Shown here piece after piece: positions 19,247-27,658 of a stretch of 64,000 nucleotides of DNA; within the stretch, counting starts at the first letter, position 1; each line of letters begins with the position of its first letter. Both the position numbers and the translations under genes were made by a program. The DNA is taken from the NCBI GenBank assembly GCA_963840545.1, contig CAWIZE010000001.1:1-64000 (forward strand), in the 5' to 3' direction. A model generated the notes under the pieces. It saw only the letters and a program-made list of their open reading frames with translations. It was not told the origin of the DNA and did no database searches. The DNA is from JAKAWQ01 sp963840545 (GTDB lineage: Bacteria > Pseudomonadota > Alphaproteobacteria > Acetobacterales > Acetobacteraceae).

Positions 19247-19375
19247 CGATGCTTGCACCTGCGTCTCGGCGGACACGTGGTCGGCCGGGCGGCTTATAGC
19301 CATCGGCCGCGGCGCCGCCAAGCCGCCGCGCGGCTTGCAGGCGCTTCTCGAACGCAGGTTTCAAGCAACTGACAT

Positions 19376-19873
19376 TCAAGCTGTTTTGGTTTCGCCCAAC
19401 TTGGCCCCGCCTGGGCGCCGCGCAAGCTCGATCCGGGCGCGGAGCGCGAGCCAGGCGAGGGTCGCGGCGAGCTCGGGGTCGGCGGCCTCGGGCAGGCGGC
19501 CGGCGAGCGCGCCCAGCCGCGCGAGCGCCGCATCCCCCCCCGCGTGCCCCGCGTCCCCCCCGGCGCCCCCGGCCGCGCCGCCGAGGAGCTGGAGCTGGAG
19601 GGCGCGCAGCTCGGCGAGCATCGCCTCTGCGTGCCGCCGCGCCGCCCGCTCGCGCGGCCGCTCCGGCCCGGCCTCCTGCAACGCCAGCATGACGCCGAGC
19701 AGCGCCGCCGCCTCGCTCGCGCCGATCCCGGACGCGGCCGGCGACTGGCCCGCGCCCTCGGCGACACGAAACCCGCCCCCGGCGCCCGCGGCGCCCAGGC
19801 CCCGGCCGCGCCCGACCGGCGCCGCCCCGCCGGCCCCCCCGAACCCGCCCACCCGATCGATGCCGCCCGTCAT
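19376..19873 (-). CDS. fliX: Flagellar assembly regulator FliX
   Basis: A 165-residue protein with the FliX plan: a glycine-rich start (GGIDRVGGFGGAGG), then a helical block containing AAALLGVMLALQEAG and RRHAEAMLAELRALQLQLL, and a C-terminus DPELAATLAWLALRARIEL. In Caulobacter FliX couples basal-body assembly to the sigma-54 activator FlbD. It is divergent from flgI across a 206-base region that contains a sigma-54-type promoter, which fits that role. Low-complexity segments lower certainty slightly. Confidence 0.85.
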   Translation of the reverse strand: MTGGIDRVGGFGGAGGAAPVGRGRGLGAAGAGGGFRVAEGAGQSPAASGIGASEAAALLGVMLALQEAGPERPRERAARRHAEAMLAELRALQLQLLGGAAGGAGGDAGHAGGDAALARLGALAGRLPEAADPELAATLAWLALRARIELARRPGGAKLGETKTA

Positions 19874-19977
19874 CCTGTCCGGTTCCTTCTGCCCATCGGA
19901 AGCCGCCGCCCGGCAGCTTCTGCCCCCCGCTCACCGCCGCGCCCCCGCTTCCCCGCCGCCATCCGCCCTCCCGCTCC

Positions 19978-19992
19978 TGGCACGCGCCTTGC
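19978..19992 (+). promoter_or_regulatory. Sigma-54-type promoter of flgI
   Basis: TGGCACgcgccTTGC matches the -24/-12 consensus exactly: GG at 19979-19980, ten bases, GC at 19991-19992. Transcription would begin near 20003, giving a leader of about 75 bases before the flgI ATG at 20080. Class III flagellar genes in Caulobacter relatives use this sigma factor with FlbD. Confidence 0.8.
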
Positions 19993-20079
19993 GTGCATTG
20001 CAGACGCCATGCCCGATCCAAGGCTGGTCCAAATTCCTTGACGCCCCGCTACTCGCGGGCAGCCATCCTGAGGAAAACG

Positions 20080-21180
20080 ATGCGCCGGCGCCTGCTCCTT
20101 GCCGCCCTCATCCTGCTGCTGCTGCCGCGCCTTGCCGCCGCGCAGGTGCGCATCAAGGACATCACCGACGTCGAGGGCGTGCGGAGCAACCAGCTCGTCG
20201 GCTACGGCCTCGTGGTCGGGCTCAACGGCACCGGCGACCAGCTCAACAACGCCGTCTTCACCCGCGAATTGCTGATCGGCATGCTCGAGCGGCTCGGCGT
20301 CAACACCCGCGACCTCGAGGCCCAGCTCCAGACCAAGGACGTCGCGGCGGTGATGGTGACCGCCAACCTCCCGGCCTTCTCCCGCGAAGGCAGCCGCTTC
20401 GACGTAGCCGTCGCGGCGCTCGGCGACGCGACCAACCTCACCGGCGGCACCCTGCTCGTCACCCCGCTGCTCGGCGCCGACGGGGAGGTGTACGGGGTCG
20501 CCCAGGGCCCCGTCGCGACCGGCGCGATCGCCGTCCAGGGCGCCGCGCAGTCGGTGACGCGCGGGGTGCCGACCGCCGGGCGGATCGCCGACGGGGCGAT
20601 CGTCGAGCGCGAGATCCCGTTCCGGCTCGGCGCCGAGCACACGCTCACCCTGGCGCTGCGCAACGCCGACCTCACCACCGCCGAGCGCATCGCCGGGGCG
20701 ATCAACCGCCGGCTCGACGACCGTGTCGCCGAGGTGCTGGACCCGCGCACCGTCGTCCTCCACCTCGCCGGCCGCGACGTCGTCGCGACCCTCGCCCGGG
20801 TCGAGGACCTGCCGATCGTGCCGGACAGCCCGGCGATCGTGGTGATCGACGAATCGACCGGCACCATCGTCATGGGCGCCAACGTGCGCATCAGCGAGGT
20901 GGCGATCGCCCAGGGCAACCTCACCATCCGCGTCACCGAGACGCCGCAGGCGAGCCAGCCCGGCCCGCTCTCCAACGGCACCACCGTGGTCACGCCGCAG
21001 ACCAACATCCAGATCGACACCCAGGCCGGGCACCGGCTGGCGCTGCTGCCGACGACGGTGACGCTCCAGCAGCTCGTCGGCGGGCTCAACTCGCTCGGCG
21101 TCGGGCCGCGCGACATGATCACCATCCTCCAGAACATCAAGGCCGACGGCGCCTTGCAGGCCGAGCTGCGGGTCCGATGA
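20080..21180 (+). CDS. flgI: Flagellar P-ring protein FlgI
   Basis: A 366-residue periplasmic protein forming the P ring around the flagellar rod. Signal peptide MRRRLLLAALILLLLPRLAA with cleavage near AAA-QV. The conserved start of the mature protein, VRIKDITDVEGVRSNQLVGY, and the C-terminal DMITILQNIKADGALQAEL are textbook FlgI. ATG 20080 is chosen because an upstream in-frame start would precede the predicted transcription start. Its stop overlaps the next gene by 4 bases (ATGA). Confidence 0.96.
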   Translation: MRRRLLLAALILLLLPRLAAAQVRIKDITDVEGVRSNQLVGYGLVVGLNGTGDQLNNAVFTRELLIGMLERLGVNTRDLEAQLQTKDVAAVMVTANLPAFSREGSRFDVAVAALGDATNLTGGTLLVTPLLGADGEVYGVAQGPVATGAIAVQGAAQSVTRGVPTAGRIADGAIVEREIPFRLGAEHTLTLALRNADLTTAERIAGAINRRLDDRVAEVLDPRTVVLHLAGRDVVATLARVEDLPIVPDSPAIVVIDESTGTIVMGANVRISEVAIAQGNLTIRVTETPQASQPGPLSNGTTVVTPQTNIQIDTQAGHRLALLPTTVTLQQLVGGLNSLGVGPRDMITILQNIKADGALQAELRVR

Positions 21181-21518
21181 GCGCGATCCCGCCGGCCCTG
21201 GCCGCGCTGGCCGCCGGGCTCTCGCCCGCCGCCGCGGCCAAGGACTGGAAGACGGCGCAGGGCTTTGCGGCGATGGCGCTCGGCGAGCTTTTCGCGCCGA
21301 TGTTCGCGACCGTCGATCTCGCGAAGACGCGGTTCGGCGGCGGCGCCGGCGAGGCGGCGTGGCAGCCGATCCTGGTCCAGGCGATCGGCCGCGAGGTCGC
21401 CGCCGAGGGCGGGCTCGGCATCACCGCGACGGTGTTCTCCGAGCTCGTCCGCCAGCAGGAGGGCGGGCAGGAGCCAGCAGGACATCCGCCAGGACATCCG
21501 GCAGGAGAAAAGTCATGA
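21177..21518 (+). CDS. Rod-binding protein, FlgJ N-terminal/CheL type
   Basis: A 113-residue protein like the stand-alone FlgJ rod-binding domain (called CheL in Caulobacter). Motifs: AQGFAAMALGELFAPMF and GIGREVAAEGGLGI-like element ending in a hydrophobic helix TATVFSELVRQQ. It lacks the muramidase domain, normal for alphaproteobacteria. Start ATG 21177 overlaps the flgI stop and its own stop overlaps the next start, so the three genes are translationally coupled. Confidence 0.82.
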   Translation: MSAIPPALAALAAGLSPAAAAKDWKTAQGFAAMALGELFAPMFATVDLAKTRFGGGAGEAAWQPILVQAIGREVAAEGGLGITATVFSELVRQQEGGQEPAGHPPGHPAGEKS

Positions 21519-21904
21519 CGCAGGAGCTGATCGATGCGGCGGTGGATCTCGTCGGGCTGCTCGCCCGCGAGAACGAGGCGCTGGGGCGGATGGACCTCGC
21601 CCGCGCCGCGGCGATGGTGGGGGCGAAGCGCCGCGCCGCCGAGGCCTTCGCCGCGGCGAGCGGCGGCGAGGCCAAGGGGAATGAGCTCGCGCGGCACCTG
21701 GCCGCCCCCTTGCAGCGCCAGCTCGCGGAGCTCGCCGAGGAGAACCGGCGCCTGCTCGAACGGGCGATCCGCGTCCAGGGGCGGGTGATCGGGACCATCG
21801 CCGGCGCCCTCGCCCGGGCCGGGGACCAGGGGGGCTATCGCGCCGACGGAGCGCGGGCGGCGCGCGGGACAGCCCCGGCCCTCACCTTTTCCGCCCGCGC
21901 CTGA
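21515..21904 (+). CDS. FlgN-like flagellar chaperone
   Basis: A 129-residue, mostly helical protein starting MTQELIDAAVDLVGLLAREN. Two heptad-like helices (residues 1-55 and 60-105) with NELARHLAAPLQRQLAELAE and ENRRLLERAIRVQGRVIG fit FlgN-type chaperones, which protect hook-associated proteins. Position as third gene after flgI and the rod-binding gene, with a 4-base overlap, supports a flagellar role. The C-terminus ends in a short low-complexity tail. Confidence 0.72.
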   Translation: MTQELIDAAVDLVGLLARENEALGRMDLARAAAMVGAKRRAAEAFAAASGGEAKGNELARHLAAPLQRQLAELAEENRRLLERAIRVQGRVIGTIAGALARAGDQGGYRADGARAARGTAPALTFSARA

Positions 21905-21906
21905 CA

Positions 21907-22818
21907 TCACGATCGAGCGGCGCCCTCGGGGCCGCGCCCGGGCGCGCGCAATATCGTCCGCAGCGCTTCCACCGCGCGGCTCGGGGAGCGCTCGCGGTGG
22001 AGGAGCATGTTGTAGGCCCGCGCCGGCAGGGCGAAGTCCGCGCGCGCCAGGGTGCCGGCGCCCAGCGCCCGCACCACCACCCGCTCGGAGATCGCGCTCG
22101 CACCGGCGCCCGCCTCGACCGCGCCCCGCACCGCCTCGTTCGACGGCAGCTCGAGCGCCACCGGGAGCGACGCCGGCGCGATGCCCTGGGCGGCGAGCGC
22201 CGCCTCGAACACCGAGCGCGTCCCCGAGCCCTGCTCGCGCATGACCCAGCTCGTCCCGGGCAGGTCCGCCGGGCGGAGCGCCGCCCCATCCGCCCAGGGG
22301 TGGCCCGGTGCGACCACCAGCACCAGCCGGTCATGGGCCACGGTCTCGCTCGCCAGCCGCGGGTCGTCCACCGCGCCTTCGACCAGCCCGAGCTCGGCCG
22401 CGCCCTCCGCCACCGCGCGCCCGACCTGGGCGGTGTTGCCGATGCGCACCGCGAGCGTCACGTCGGGGAAGGTGCGGCGGAAACGGACCAGGCGCTCGGG
22501 CAGCCAGTAGCTGGCGATCGTCTGGCTGGCCTCGAGCGTGAGCCGCCCGCGCTTGAGCCCGGCCAGCTCGGCGAGCGTCCGCTCCGCCGCCGCGGCCCGG
22601 CCGAGCACGGCGCGGGCCTCGGCGAGGAAGACGCGCCCGGCCGCGGTGAGCACGATGCCGCGGCCGACGCGATGGAAGAGCAGCGTCGCGTGCTGGCGCT
22701 CGAGCGCGCGGACCGCGGCGCTGACCGCGGACTGGGTGCGGTTGAGGGCGCGGGCGCCCTCGGTGAGGTGCTCGCGCTCGGCGACCGCGACGAAAATGCG
22801 AAGCTGCTCGAGCGTCAT
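21907..22818 (-). CDS. LysR-family transcriptional regulator
   Basis: A 303-residue LTTR. The helix-turn-helix is at residues 1-60 (MTLEQLRIFVAVAEREHLTE, then RTQSAVSAAVRALE); the effector domain starts near residue 90 with LTLEASQTIASYWLPERLVR, which resembles the CysB/CbbR-like group. It ends 3 bases after flgN converges on it and diverges from uppP, 155 bases away. Target and effector unknown. Confidence 0.88.
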   Translation of the reverse strand: MTLEQLRIFVAVAEREHLTEGARALNRTQSAVSAAVRALERQHATLLFHRVGRGIVLTAAGRVFLAEARAVLGRAAAAERTLAELAGLKRGRLTLEASQTIASYWLPERLVRFRRTFPDVTLAVRIGNTAQVGRAVAEGAAELGLVEGAVDDPRLASETVAHDRLVLVVAPGHPWADGAALRPADLPGTSWVMREQGSGTRSVFEAALAAQGIAPASLPVALELPSNEAVRGAVEAGAGASAISERVVVRALGAGTLARADFALPARAYNMLLHRERSPSRAVEALRTILRAPGRGPEGAARS

Positions 22819-22973
22819 CTTCCTCCACGGTCATACAACCGCCATCTCCCGCCCGCACGCCCAAGCTCGCCTGCTTGCCTGACGCGAAAAATTCCGGGAG
22901 AAGCCCGGATGGAGAGGCGGAGGGCGGGCATGGATCCCAGGCGAACCGGCGAGGCAGCGGCCGCGCGGCGGGC

Positions 22974-23804
22974 ATGAGCGCGCTCCAGGCGTTGATCCTC
23001 GCCGCGCTGCAGGGCGCCACCGAGCTCTTCCCGGTGAGCAGCCTCGGCCACGCGGTCCTCCTGCCGGCGCTCGCCGGCTGGCGCTTCGACCGCGCCGCGC
23101 CGATTTTTCTCCCGTTTCTGGTGATGCTCCATCTCGGCACCGCCGCGGCGCTGCTGCTCTATTTCCGCGCCGAATGGTGGCTGATCGCGCTCGGCGTGCT
23201 CGGCCTCGCCGAGCCCCACCAGAAGCGGGAGAGCCGGCGCGTCTTCCTCCTCATCGTCGTGGCGACGGTCCCGGCGGTGATCATCGGCTTCGCGCTCCAG
23301 CATTTCGTCCAGCGCCTCTTCGGCGCGCCGGCGGCCGCGGCGCTCTTCCTGATCGCCAACGGCGCGCTCCTCCTGATCGGCGAGCGCCTGCGCGGCACCG
23401 GCCGGCGCACGCTCGACACGCTCACGCCGGCCGACGCGCTCGTCATCGGGCTCTGGCAGTGCCTCGCCTTCCTCCCCGGCCTCTCGCGTTCCGGCGCGAC
23501 CATGGTGGGCGGCCTCGCCCGCGGCATCGACCATGAGGACGCCGCCCATTTCTCCTTCCTCATCGCCACCCCCGTCATCCTCGGCGCGGGCGTCATCGAG
23601 GTCCCGAAACTGCTCCGCGCCGGCGTGCCGCACGACGCCTTCGGGATCGCGGTGATGGCGGCGCTCGCCGCCGGCGTCACGGCCTTCGCGAGCACCGCCT
23701 TCCTGATGCGCTATTTCCGCAAGCACGACAGCTGGGCGCTGGCACCCTTCGCCTGGTACTGCGTAGCACTCGGGCTCGGCGGTCTGGCGATCCTCTTCGC
23801 CTGA
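22974..23804 (+). CDS. uppP: Undecaprenyl-diphosphatase family protein
   Basis: A 276-residue polytopic inner-membrane protein of the UppP/BacA family, which dephosphorylates undecaprenyl diphosphate to recycle the cell-wall lipid carrier. The first signature is LQGATELFPVSSLGHAVLLP (Glu plus the SS..H element) and the second is PGLSRSGATMVGGLARG. The variant signature (SSLGHA rather than SSSGHL) places it in a divergent subgroup, so it may be a second, specialised copy. Start ATG 22974. Confidence 0.88.
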   Translation: MSALQALILAALQGATELFPVSSLGHAVLLPALAGWRFDRAAPIFLPFLVMLHLGTAAALLLYFRAEWWLIALGVLGLAEPHQKRESRRVFLLIVVATVPAVIIGFALQHFVQRLFGAPAAAALFLIANGALLLIGERLRGTGRRTLDTLTPADALVIGLWQCLAFLPGLSRSGATMVGGLARGIDHEDAAHFSFLIATPVILGAGVIEVPKLLRAGVPHDAFGIAVMAALAAGVTAFASTAFLMRYFRKHDSWALAPFAWYCVALGLGGLAILFA

Positions 23805-23838
23805 GCCGGCCGCAAGGGAGATTGGCGGAGGGAACGGA

Positions 23839-24663
23839 ATGAAAATCCGCGGCGTGGTCCTGCTGATCCTCCTCACCCTGGCGCTGCCCGACGGCGCGCC
23901 GCACGCCCTTCGCGCTGAGGTCAATCTCGCCCAAGCGCCGATCTCGCGCATGGACCTGCCGTGGTGGCGGGCGCGCTTCGAGGCAAAACAGGAAGAGCTC
24001 CGCAGCCACCCGGTCGCGCTCGTCTGGTACGGCGATTCCATCACCCAGAACTGGGAGCGCCACGGCCCGCCCGCCTGGGAGGACTTTTCCCCGATCTGGC
24101 AGCGTTTCTATGGCGGGCGCGCGGCCATCAATCTCGGCTTCATCGGCAATTCCACGGCCAACCTGATCTGGCGGATCATGAACGGCGAGGCGAGCGGCAT
24201 CGCGCCCAAGGTCGCCGTCATCGAGATCGGGGCCAACAATTTCGGCCTGCCGCACTGGCCGGCGAGCGAGACCGTGCCCGGGATCGAAGCCGTCGTCCGC
24301 CTGCTCCGCGAGCGCCTGCCCGAGACCGGCATCGTGCTGCTCAGCGTGCTGCCGAGCGAGCGCTCTTCCTGGGTCGACGAGAACACGGTGCTCACCAACG
24401 CCGCCCTCGCCCGCGCCTATGCGGGCAGCCCCACCGTCCACTTCATCGATCTCACCAGCCTCTTCATGAAGGGGGGAAAGCTGGACCGCAGCCTCTTCCT
24501 CGACCGTTTCTTCTCCCCGCCCGAGCCGCTGCTCCACCCGACGCCGGCGGCCCAGGAGAAAATCGCCGCGGCGATCGAGCCTGCCATCGCCGCGCTGATG
24601 GGCGACCGCAACCGTCTTTCTCCCACTCTCCCCGCCGCCGGCCGGACGCCGGGCACGCCTTAG
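23839..24663 (+). CDS. SGNH/GDSL hydrolase, secreted
   Basis: A 274-residue protein with an N-terminal signal peptide (MKIRGVVLLILLTLALPDG). Block I is VWYGDSITQNWERHG (nucleophile Ser), block II NLGFIGNSTANLIWR, block III VIEIGANNFG, and the block V histidine lies in LLHPTPAAQEK. These are esterase/lipase-type enzymes, often acting on acetylated or acylated sugars. Exported; substrate unknown. The stop overlaps the convergent small membrane gene by 4 bases. Confidence 0.85.
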   Translation: MKIRGVVLLILLTLALPDGAPHALRAEVNLAQAPISRMDLPWWRARFEAKQEELRSHPVALVWYGDSITQNWERHGPPAWEDFSPIWQRFYGGRAAINLGFIGNSTANLIWRIMNGEASGIAPKVAVIEIGANNFGLPHWPASETVPGIEAVVRLLRERLPETGIVLLSVLPSERSSWVDENTVLTNAALARAYAGSPTVHFIDLTSLFMKGGKLDRSLFLDRFFSPPEPLLHPTPAAQEKIAAAIEPAIAALMGDRNRLSPTLPAAGRTPGTP

Positions 24664-24833
24664 CGATCCTCGACGCGCGCCAGCCCCCAGACCATCGCCA
24701 CCGCGGCGACGACCCCGATCGCCAGCCCCGCGATCAGCCCGATCATGCCGGCATGCGTCCCGCCCAGGGCCGCGCCCGCAAGCGCGCCCGCGATCATCAG
24801 CACGAAGGGAAGCAGGCAGCCGATCGCGATCAT
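24660..24833 (-). CDS. Small two-helix membrane protein
   Basis: A 57-residue frame starting MIAIGCLLPFVLMIAGALAG and ending GLARVEDR. Two hydrophobic glycine/alanine-rich helices are joined by GGTHAG, and the end is short and charged, as in a real small membrane protein. It sits directly downstream of the cupin gene on the same strand (33-base gap). Family not recognised. Codon use agrees with the neighbours. Confidence 0.65.
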   Translation of the reverse strand: MIAIGCLLPFVLMIAGALAGAALGGTHAGMIGLIAGLAIGVVAAVAMVWGLARVEDR

Positions 24834-24866
24834 GCGATGATCACCCCTGGGCCCGCCCCAGCCCGC

Positions 24867-25319
24867 TCAGGTTTGCTTGTGGATCGGATCGACCCAGGCG
24901 ACCGCCTCGGGCTTCTCCACCGGCTCGATGTCGAGATTGACGACCACCGCCTCGTTGTCGCTCCGCACCAGCACGCATTCGAGCGGCTCGTCGGTGCTGG
25001 CGTTGATCTCCTGGTGCGGCACGTAAGGCGGGACAAAGATAAAATCCCCGGGCTCCGCCTCGGCCACGAACTCGAGCGTCTCGCCCCAGCGCATCCGCGC
25101 CCGGCCGCGCACCACGTAGATCACGCTCTCGAGCGCGCCGTGATGGTGCGCGCCGGTCTTCGCGTTCGGATGGATGGTCACGGTCCCGGCCCAGATCTTC
25201 TGCGCCCCCACCCGGGCCGCGTTGATCGCCGCCGCCCGGCTCATCCCCGGCGTCTGCGCCGTGTTGGGGTCAAGCTCTCCCCGTTTGATCACGCGCACGC
25301 CGTTCAGCCGCCAATCCAC
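24867..25319 (-). CDS. Cupin-domain protein
   Basis: A 150-residue single-domain cupin. The metal-binding motif 1 is TGAHHHGALESVIYVVRG and motif 2 is PGDFIFVPPYVPHQE, with histidines in the expected positions. The protein closes LDIEPVEKPEAVAWVDPIHK. GTG at 25319 (giving MDWRLNGVRVIKRG) is chosen because a GGAA-type ribosome site precedes it; the frame stays open 31 codons more but that part is not cupin-like. Small cupins of this type act as sugar isomerases, dioxygenases or stress proteins; which is not clear. Confidence 0.8.
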   Translation of the reverse strand: MDWRLNGVRVIKRGELDPNTAQTPGMSRAAAINAARVGAQKIWAGTVTIHPNAKTGAHHHGALESVIYVVRGRARMRWGETLEFVAEAEPGDFIFVPPYVPHQEINASTDEPLECVLVRSDNEAVVVNLDIEPVEKPEAVAWVDPIHKQT

Positions 25320-25395
25320 CGGCCCGTTCCTTCCCCGCCGCTCGCCCGCAACCCTATCCGACCGGGCGCCCCACCGCCTAGCGGCCCGGACTCCC

Positions 25396-25716
25396 TCAGT
25401 CCCCCTGGCCACAAATCCCTGGTGCCATCCTGCGCAGGCGGGGACGAAGCCACCCGGCCACCGCCCCGGGCTCCGTCTTGCCTTCCGCGATGCGCAGCAC
25501 GAGCCCCACGACCGCGATCAATTCGCCCTCGAGGCCGCAACCATCCATGCGCTTGATCCCGTCGGCGAAGGCGTGGGATTTGGCGATGCCCACGGCGCCA
25601 AGCGCGGCGCGGTCGGCGATATCGGGCTCGCCGTGATCGACCAGGCGCGCCGGGCGGCCCAGCGCGCTTTCCAGGCCGCCCATGTCGCGCACGCCGTCCA
25701 GGCCGCGAGATCGCCC
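25396..25716 (-). pseudogene. Remnant of a Doc/Fic-type toxin gene
   Basis: The minus-strand frame reads GVRDMGGLESALGRPARLVD, then HGEPDIADRAALGAVGIAKS, then HAFADGIKR, matching the Doc (death-on-curing) family up to its HxFxDGNKR active-site loop. Here Asn is replaced by Ile and the following helix (about 15 residues) is missing; the end GELIAVVGLVLRIAEG and AGWLRPR again fits Doc. There is no family N-terminus upstream. Doc normally phosphorylates EF-Tu. This copy should be inactive. Confidence 0.65.
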
Positions 25717-25724
25717 GGCCCCTC

Positions 25725-26030
25725 TTACGCCTCCCCCTCCGCCGCCAGCGCCCGCATCATCGCCAGCGCCTCGCCGAGGTCGGCCACGGCCCGCTCGCGG
25801 AAGCCCGCCTCGGGCGCCTCGGGGTTTTCCCCCCAATGGGCGATCATGATGCCGCCCTCGCGCCGGCGCGCCAGGGTGAAGACCAGCTCGCCCTCATGGT
25901 CGGCCACCGCGATCCCGCCATTGGCCAGCATCCGGCAGCCCCACCCGCCCGGCGCGCGGGCCATGCCCGCTTCGACGGCGGCCAGCTCCGCCGCCGTGAA
26001 AGGTCCGTGCGCGGGCGAAGGCTTGCTCAT
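25725..26030 (-). CDS. Hypothetical protein
   Basis: A 101-residue soluble protein starting MSKPSPAHGPFTAAELAAVE and containing GCRMLANGGIAVADHEGELV and RREGGIMIAHWGENPE. The mix of beta-rich middle and helical ends, and normal codon use, suggest a real gene. I do not recognise the family. It lies next to a decayed Doc toxin but does not look like an antitoxin (Phd). Confidence 0.55.
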   Translation of the reverse strand: MSKPSPAHGPFTAAELAAVEAGMARAPGGWGCRMLANGGIAVADHEGELVFTLARRREGGIMIAHWGENPEAPEAGFRERAVADLGEALAMMRALAAEGEA

Positions 26031-26152
26031 GCCGCGCACGATCCGCCCACGCCGCGCCCGGTTCAAGCCCGGCCCGGGTGCGGAACGGGCGGCAGGCTTG
26101 ACTGCCGCCGCGACCTGGCCGCAGGTGCCGCCTCGGCACGTGGGAGGAACGA

Positions 26153-26440
26153 ATGTCGGTTGTCGTGATGCTGAGCTTGAAGGCCGCCGAGGGACGCTAT
26201 GACCAGCTCGCCGAAACGATCCAGGCGATCCTCCCGGACACCGCGGCGCGACCGGGGGCGCTGCTGATCCGCGCCGCCGGAGACCAGGCGACCGGCACGG
26301 TGACGCTCTTCGAGGAATGGGACCGGATCGAGAGCCACCAAGCCTACATGGCCTGGAGGACGGATCGCGGCGACATCGCGACCCTCGTCTCGCTGCTGCG
26401 AGAGCCGCCGCAGGTCGCGCAGCTCGCGTCCCTCTTTTGA
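26153..26440 (+). CDS. Antibiotic biosynthesis monooxygenase (ABM) domain protein
   Basis: A 95-residue ferredoxin-like protein: VVMLSLKAAEGRYDQLAETI, then PGALLIRAAGDQATGTVTLF, then EEWDRIESHQAYMAWRT, the classical ABM pattern. Good ribosome site GGGAGGA before ATG 26153. Such proteins are small oxygenases or detoxifying dimers; substrate unknown. Single gene. Confidence 0.8.
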   Translation: MSVVVMLSLKAAEGRYDQLAETIQAILPDTAARPGALLIRAAGDQATGTVTLFEEWDRIESHQAYMAWRTDRGDIATLVSLLREPPQVAQLASLF

Positions 26441-26854
26441 GCGCGACCCGCGCGATCGTGCCGTTCAGTCCGCCGGCCGCTCGCCACCGTCGGCGTGGCG
26501 AGCAGGCTCCGCGTCGTAGGACTTTTTGAGAGCGGCGAACCGTTCGCGCAGATATCTCCCGCCGCACCTGCTTGCCACGTCTGGACCCCAGTCCCGCAGG
26601 AGGTGATCGAGGTCGGCATGCGTCCCGACTGCGCTCGATGACGCCTGCGGCGGCGAGAACTGTTGGGCGGGAAAATCTGAGTTCCGGCGCTGGCTTCGGT
26701 TTATATGAGGGGAGGTTGGCGCGGGCACCTGGCGATAGGCTGCCCGAGCATCAAGGGACGCTCTCGGAGACGCCGGCGCCTTAGCTGATGAGAAATCGCC
26801 GAGAATTACCCTGTGCCGCCGCCCTGCCTTATCATAAGCGATTGATTGAATTGG
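26441..26854. other. 414 bases without a recognisable gene
   Basis: Base composition is clearly less GC-biased than the surroundings, particularly 26640-26860. Short frames exist on both strands but none has a plausible ribosome site plus family match. Its right end meets the 3' end of the tRNA-Gly gene exactly, the usual place for integration of mobile DNA, so this may be a scar of an old insertion. Confidence 0.5.
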
Positions 26855-26927
26855 AGCGGACGACGAGATTCGAACTCGCGACCCTAAGCTTGGAAGGCTT
26901 ATGCTCTACCAGCTGAGCTACGTCCGC
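26855..26927 (-). tRNA. tRNA-Gly (TCC)
   Basis: Read on the minus strand, acceptor GCGGACG (26927-26921) pairs with CGTCCGC (26862-26856), discriminator T at 26855. The anticodon loop CTTCCAA carries TCC. D arm and GTTCGAATC T loop are standard. CCA is not encoded. Confidence 0.96.
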
Positions 26928-26993
26928 GCCGCTTTCTCCCTGGTACCGCAGCCGCCCGCCCCCGGCAACCCGCCCTCAACCCCCGCGCCCCTC

Positions 26994-27581
26994 TCACAGC
27001 AGCTCGCACGCCTCCTCGAAATCGAGCCGCGGCGAACGCGCAAAAATCCCCGCCGGATCGCCGTACCCCAGATTGCAGAGGAAGTTCGACTTCCAGCCGC
27101 GATAGGAAAAAAACTCCTCGTCCACCTTGGCCTTGTCGAAGCCCGACATCGGCCCGCAATCGAGCCCGAGCGCGCGCGCCGCCATGATGAGGTAGGCGCC
27201 CTGCAGCGTTCCGTTGCGAAACGCGGTCTCCTGCGCGAAGGCCTCGTTGGTGGCGAACCACGAGCGCGCCTCCTGGTTGTGGGGAAAAATCCGCGGCAGC
27301 AGGTCGAAGAACTTCGGATCGTAGGCAATCACCACGGTCACCGGCGCCACCATCGTCTTCTCGGCGTTGCCCGGCGAGAGCGCGGGCCTCAGCCGCTCCT
27401 TGGCGTCGTGGCCGCGGATGAAGAGGAAGCGCGCCGGCGAGGAATTCGCCGAGGTCGGCCCCCATTTCAGGATGTCGTAGATTGCCCGCAAGGTCTCGTC
27501 GGAGACCGGCTCGTCACGCCATTTGTTGTGCGTGCGGGCTTCGCGGAAAAGCGTGTCGAGGGCGGCTTCGTCGATCGCCAT
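26994..27581 (-). CDS. Nitroreductase family, RutE-like malonic semialdehyde reductase
   Basis: A 195-residue FMN-dependent nitroreductase-fold protein. ARTHNKWRDEPVSDETLRAI and YDILKWGPTSANSSPARFLF are the RutE-type N-terminal motifs, and the C-terminal region LGLDCGPMSGFDKAKVDEEF is typical too. RutE reduces malonic semialdehyde to 3-hydroxypropionate in pyrimidine breakdown; no other rut genes are present here, so it may serve as a general reductase. Start ATG 27581. Confidence 0.85.
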   Translation of the reverse strand: MAIDEAALDTLFREARTHNKWRDEPVSDETLRAIYDILKWGPTSANSSPARFLFIRGHDAKERLRPALSPGNAEKTMVAPVTVVIAYDPKFFDLLPRIFPHNQEARSWFATNEAFAQETAFRNGTLQGAYLIMAARALGLDCGPMSGFDKAKVDEEFFSYRGWKSNFLCNLGYGDPAGIFARSPRLDFEEACELL

Positions 27582-27658
27582 GCGGCGTCCTTCCCTTCGT
27601 TCGGCGTCGGATCGTCGCAGCGCACCATCGAGTTGGAGCCCGTCCCCGTCAACCGGCC

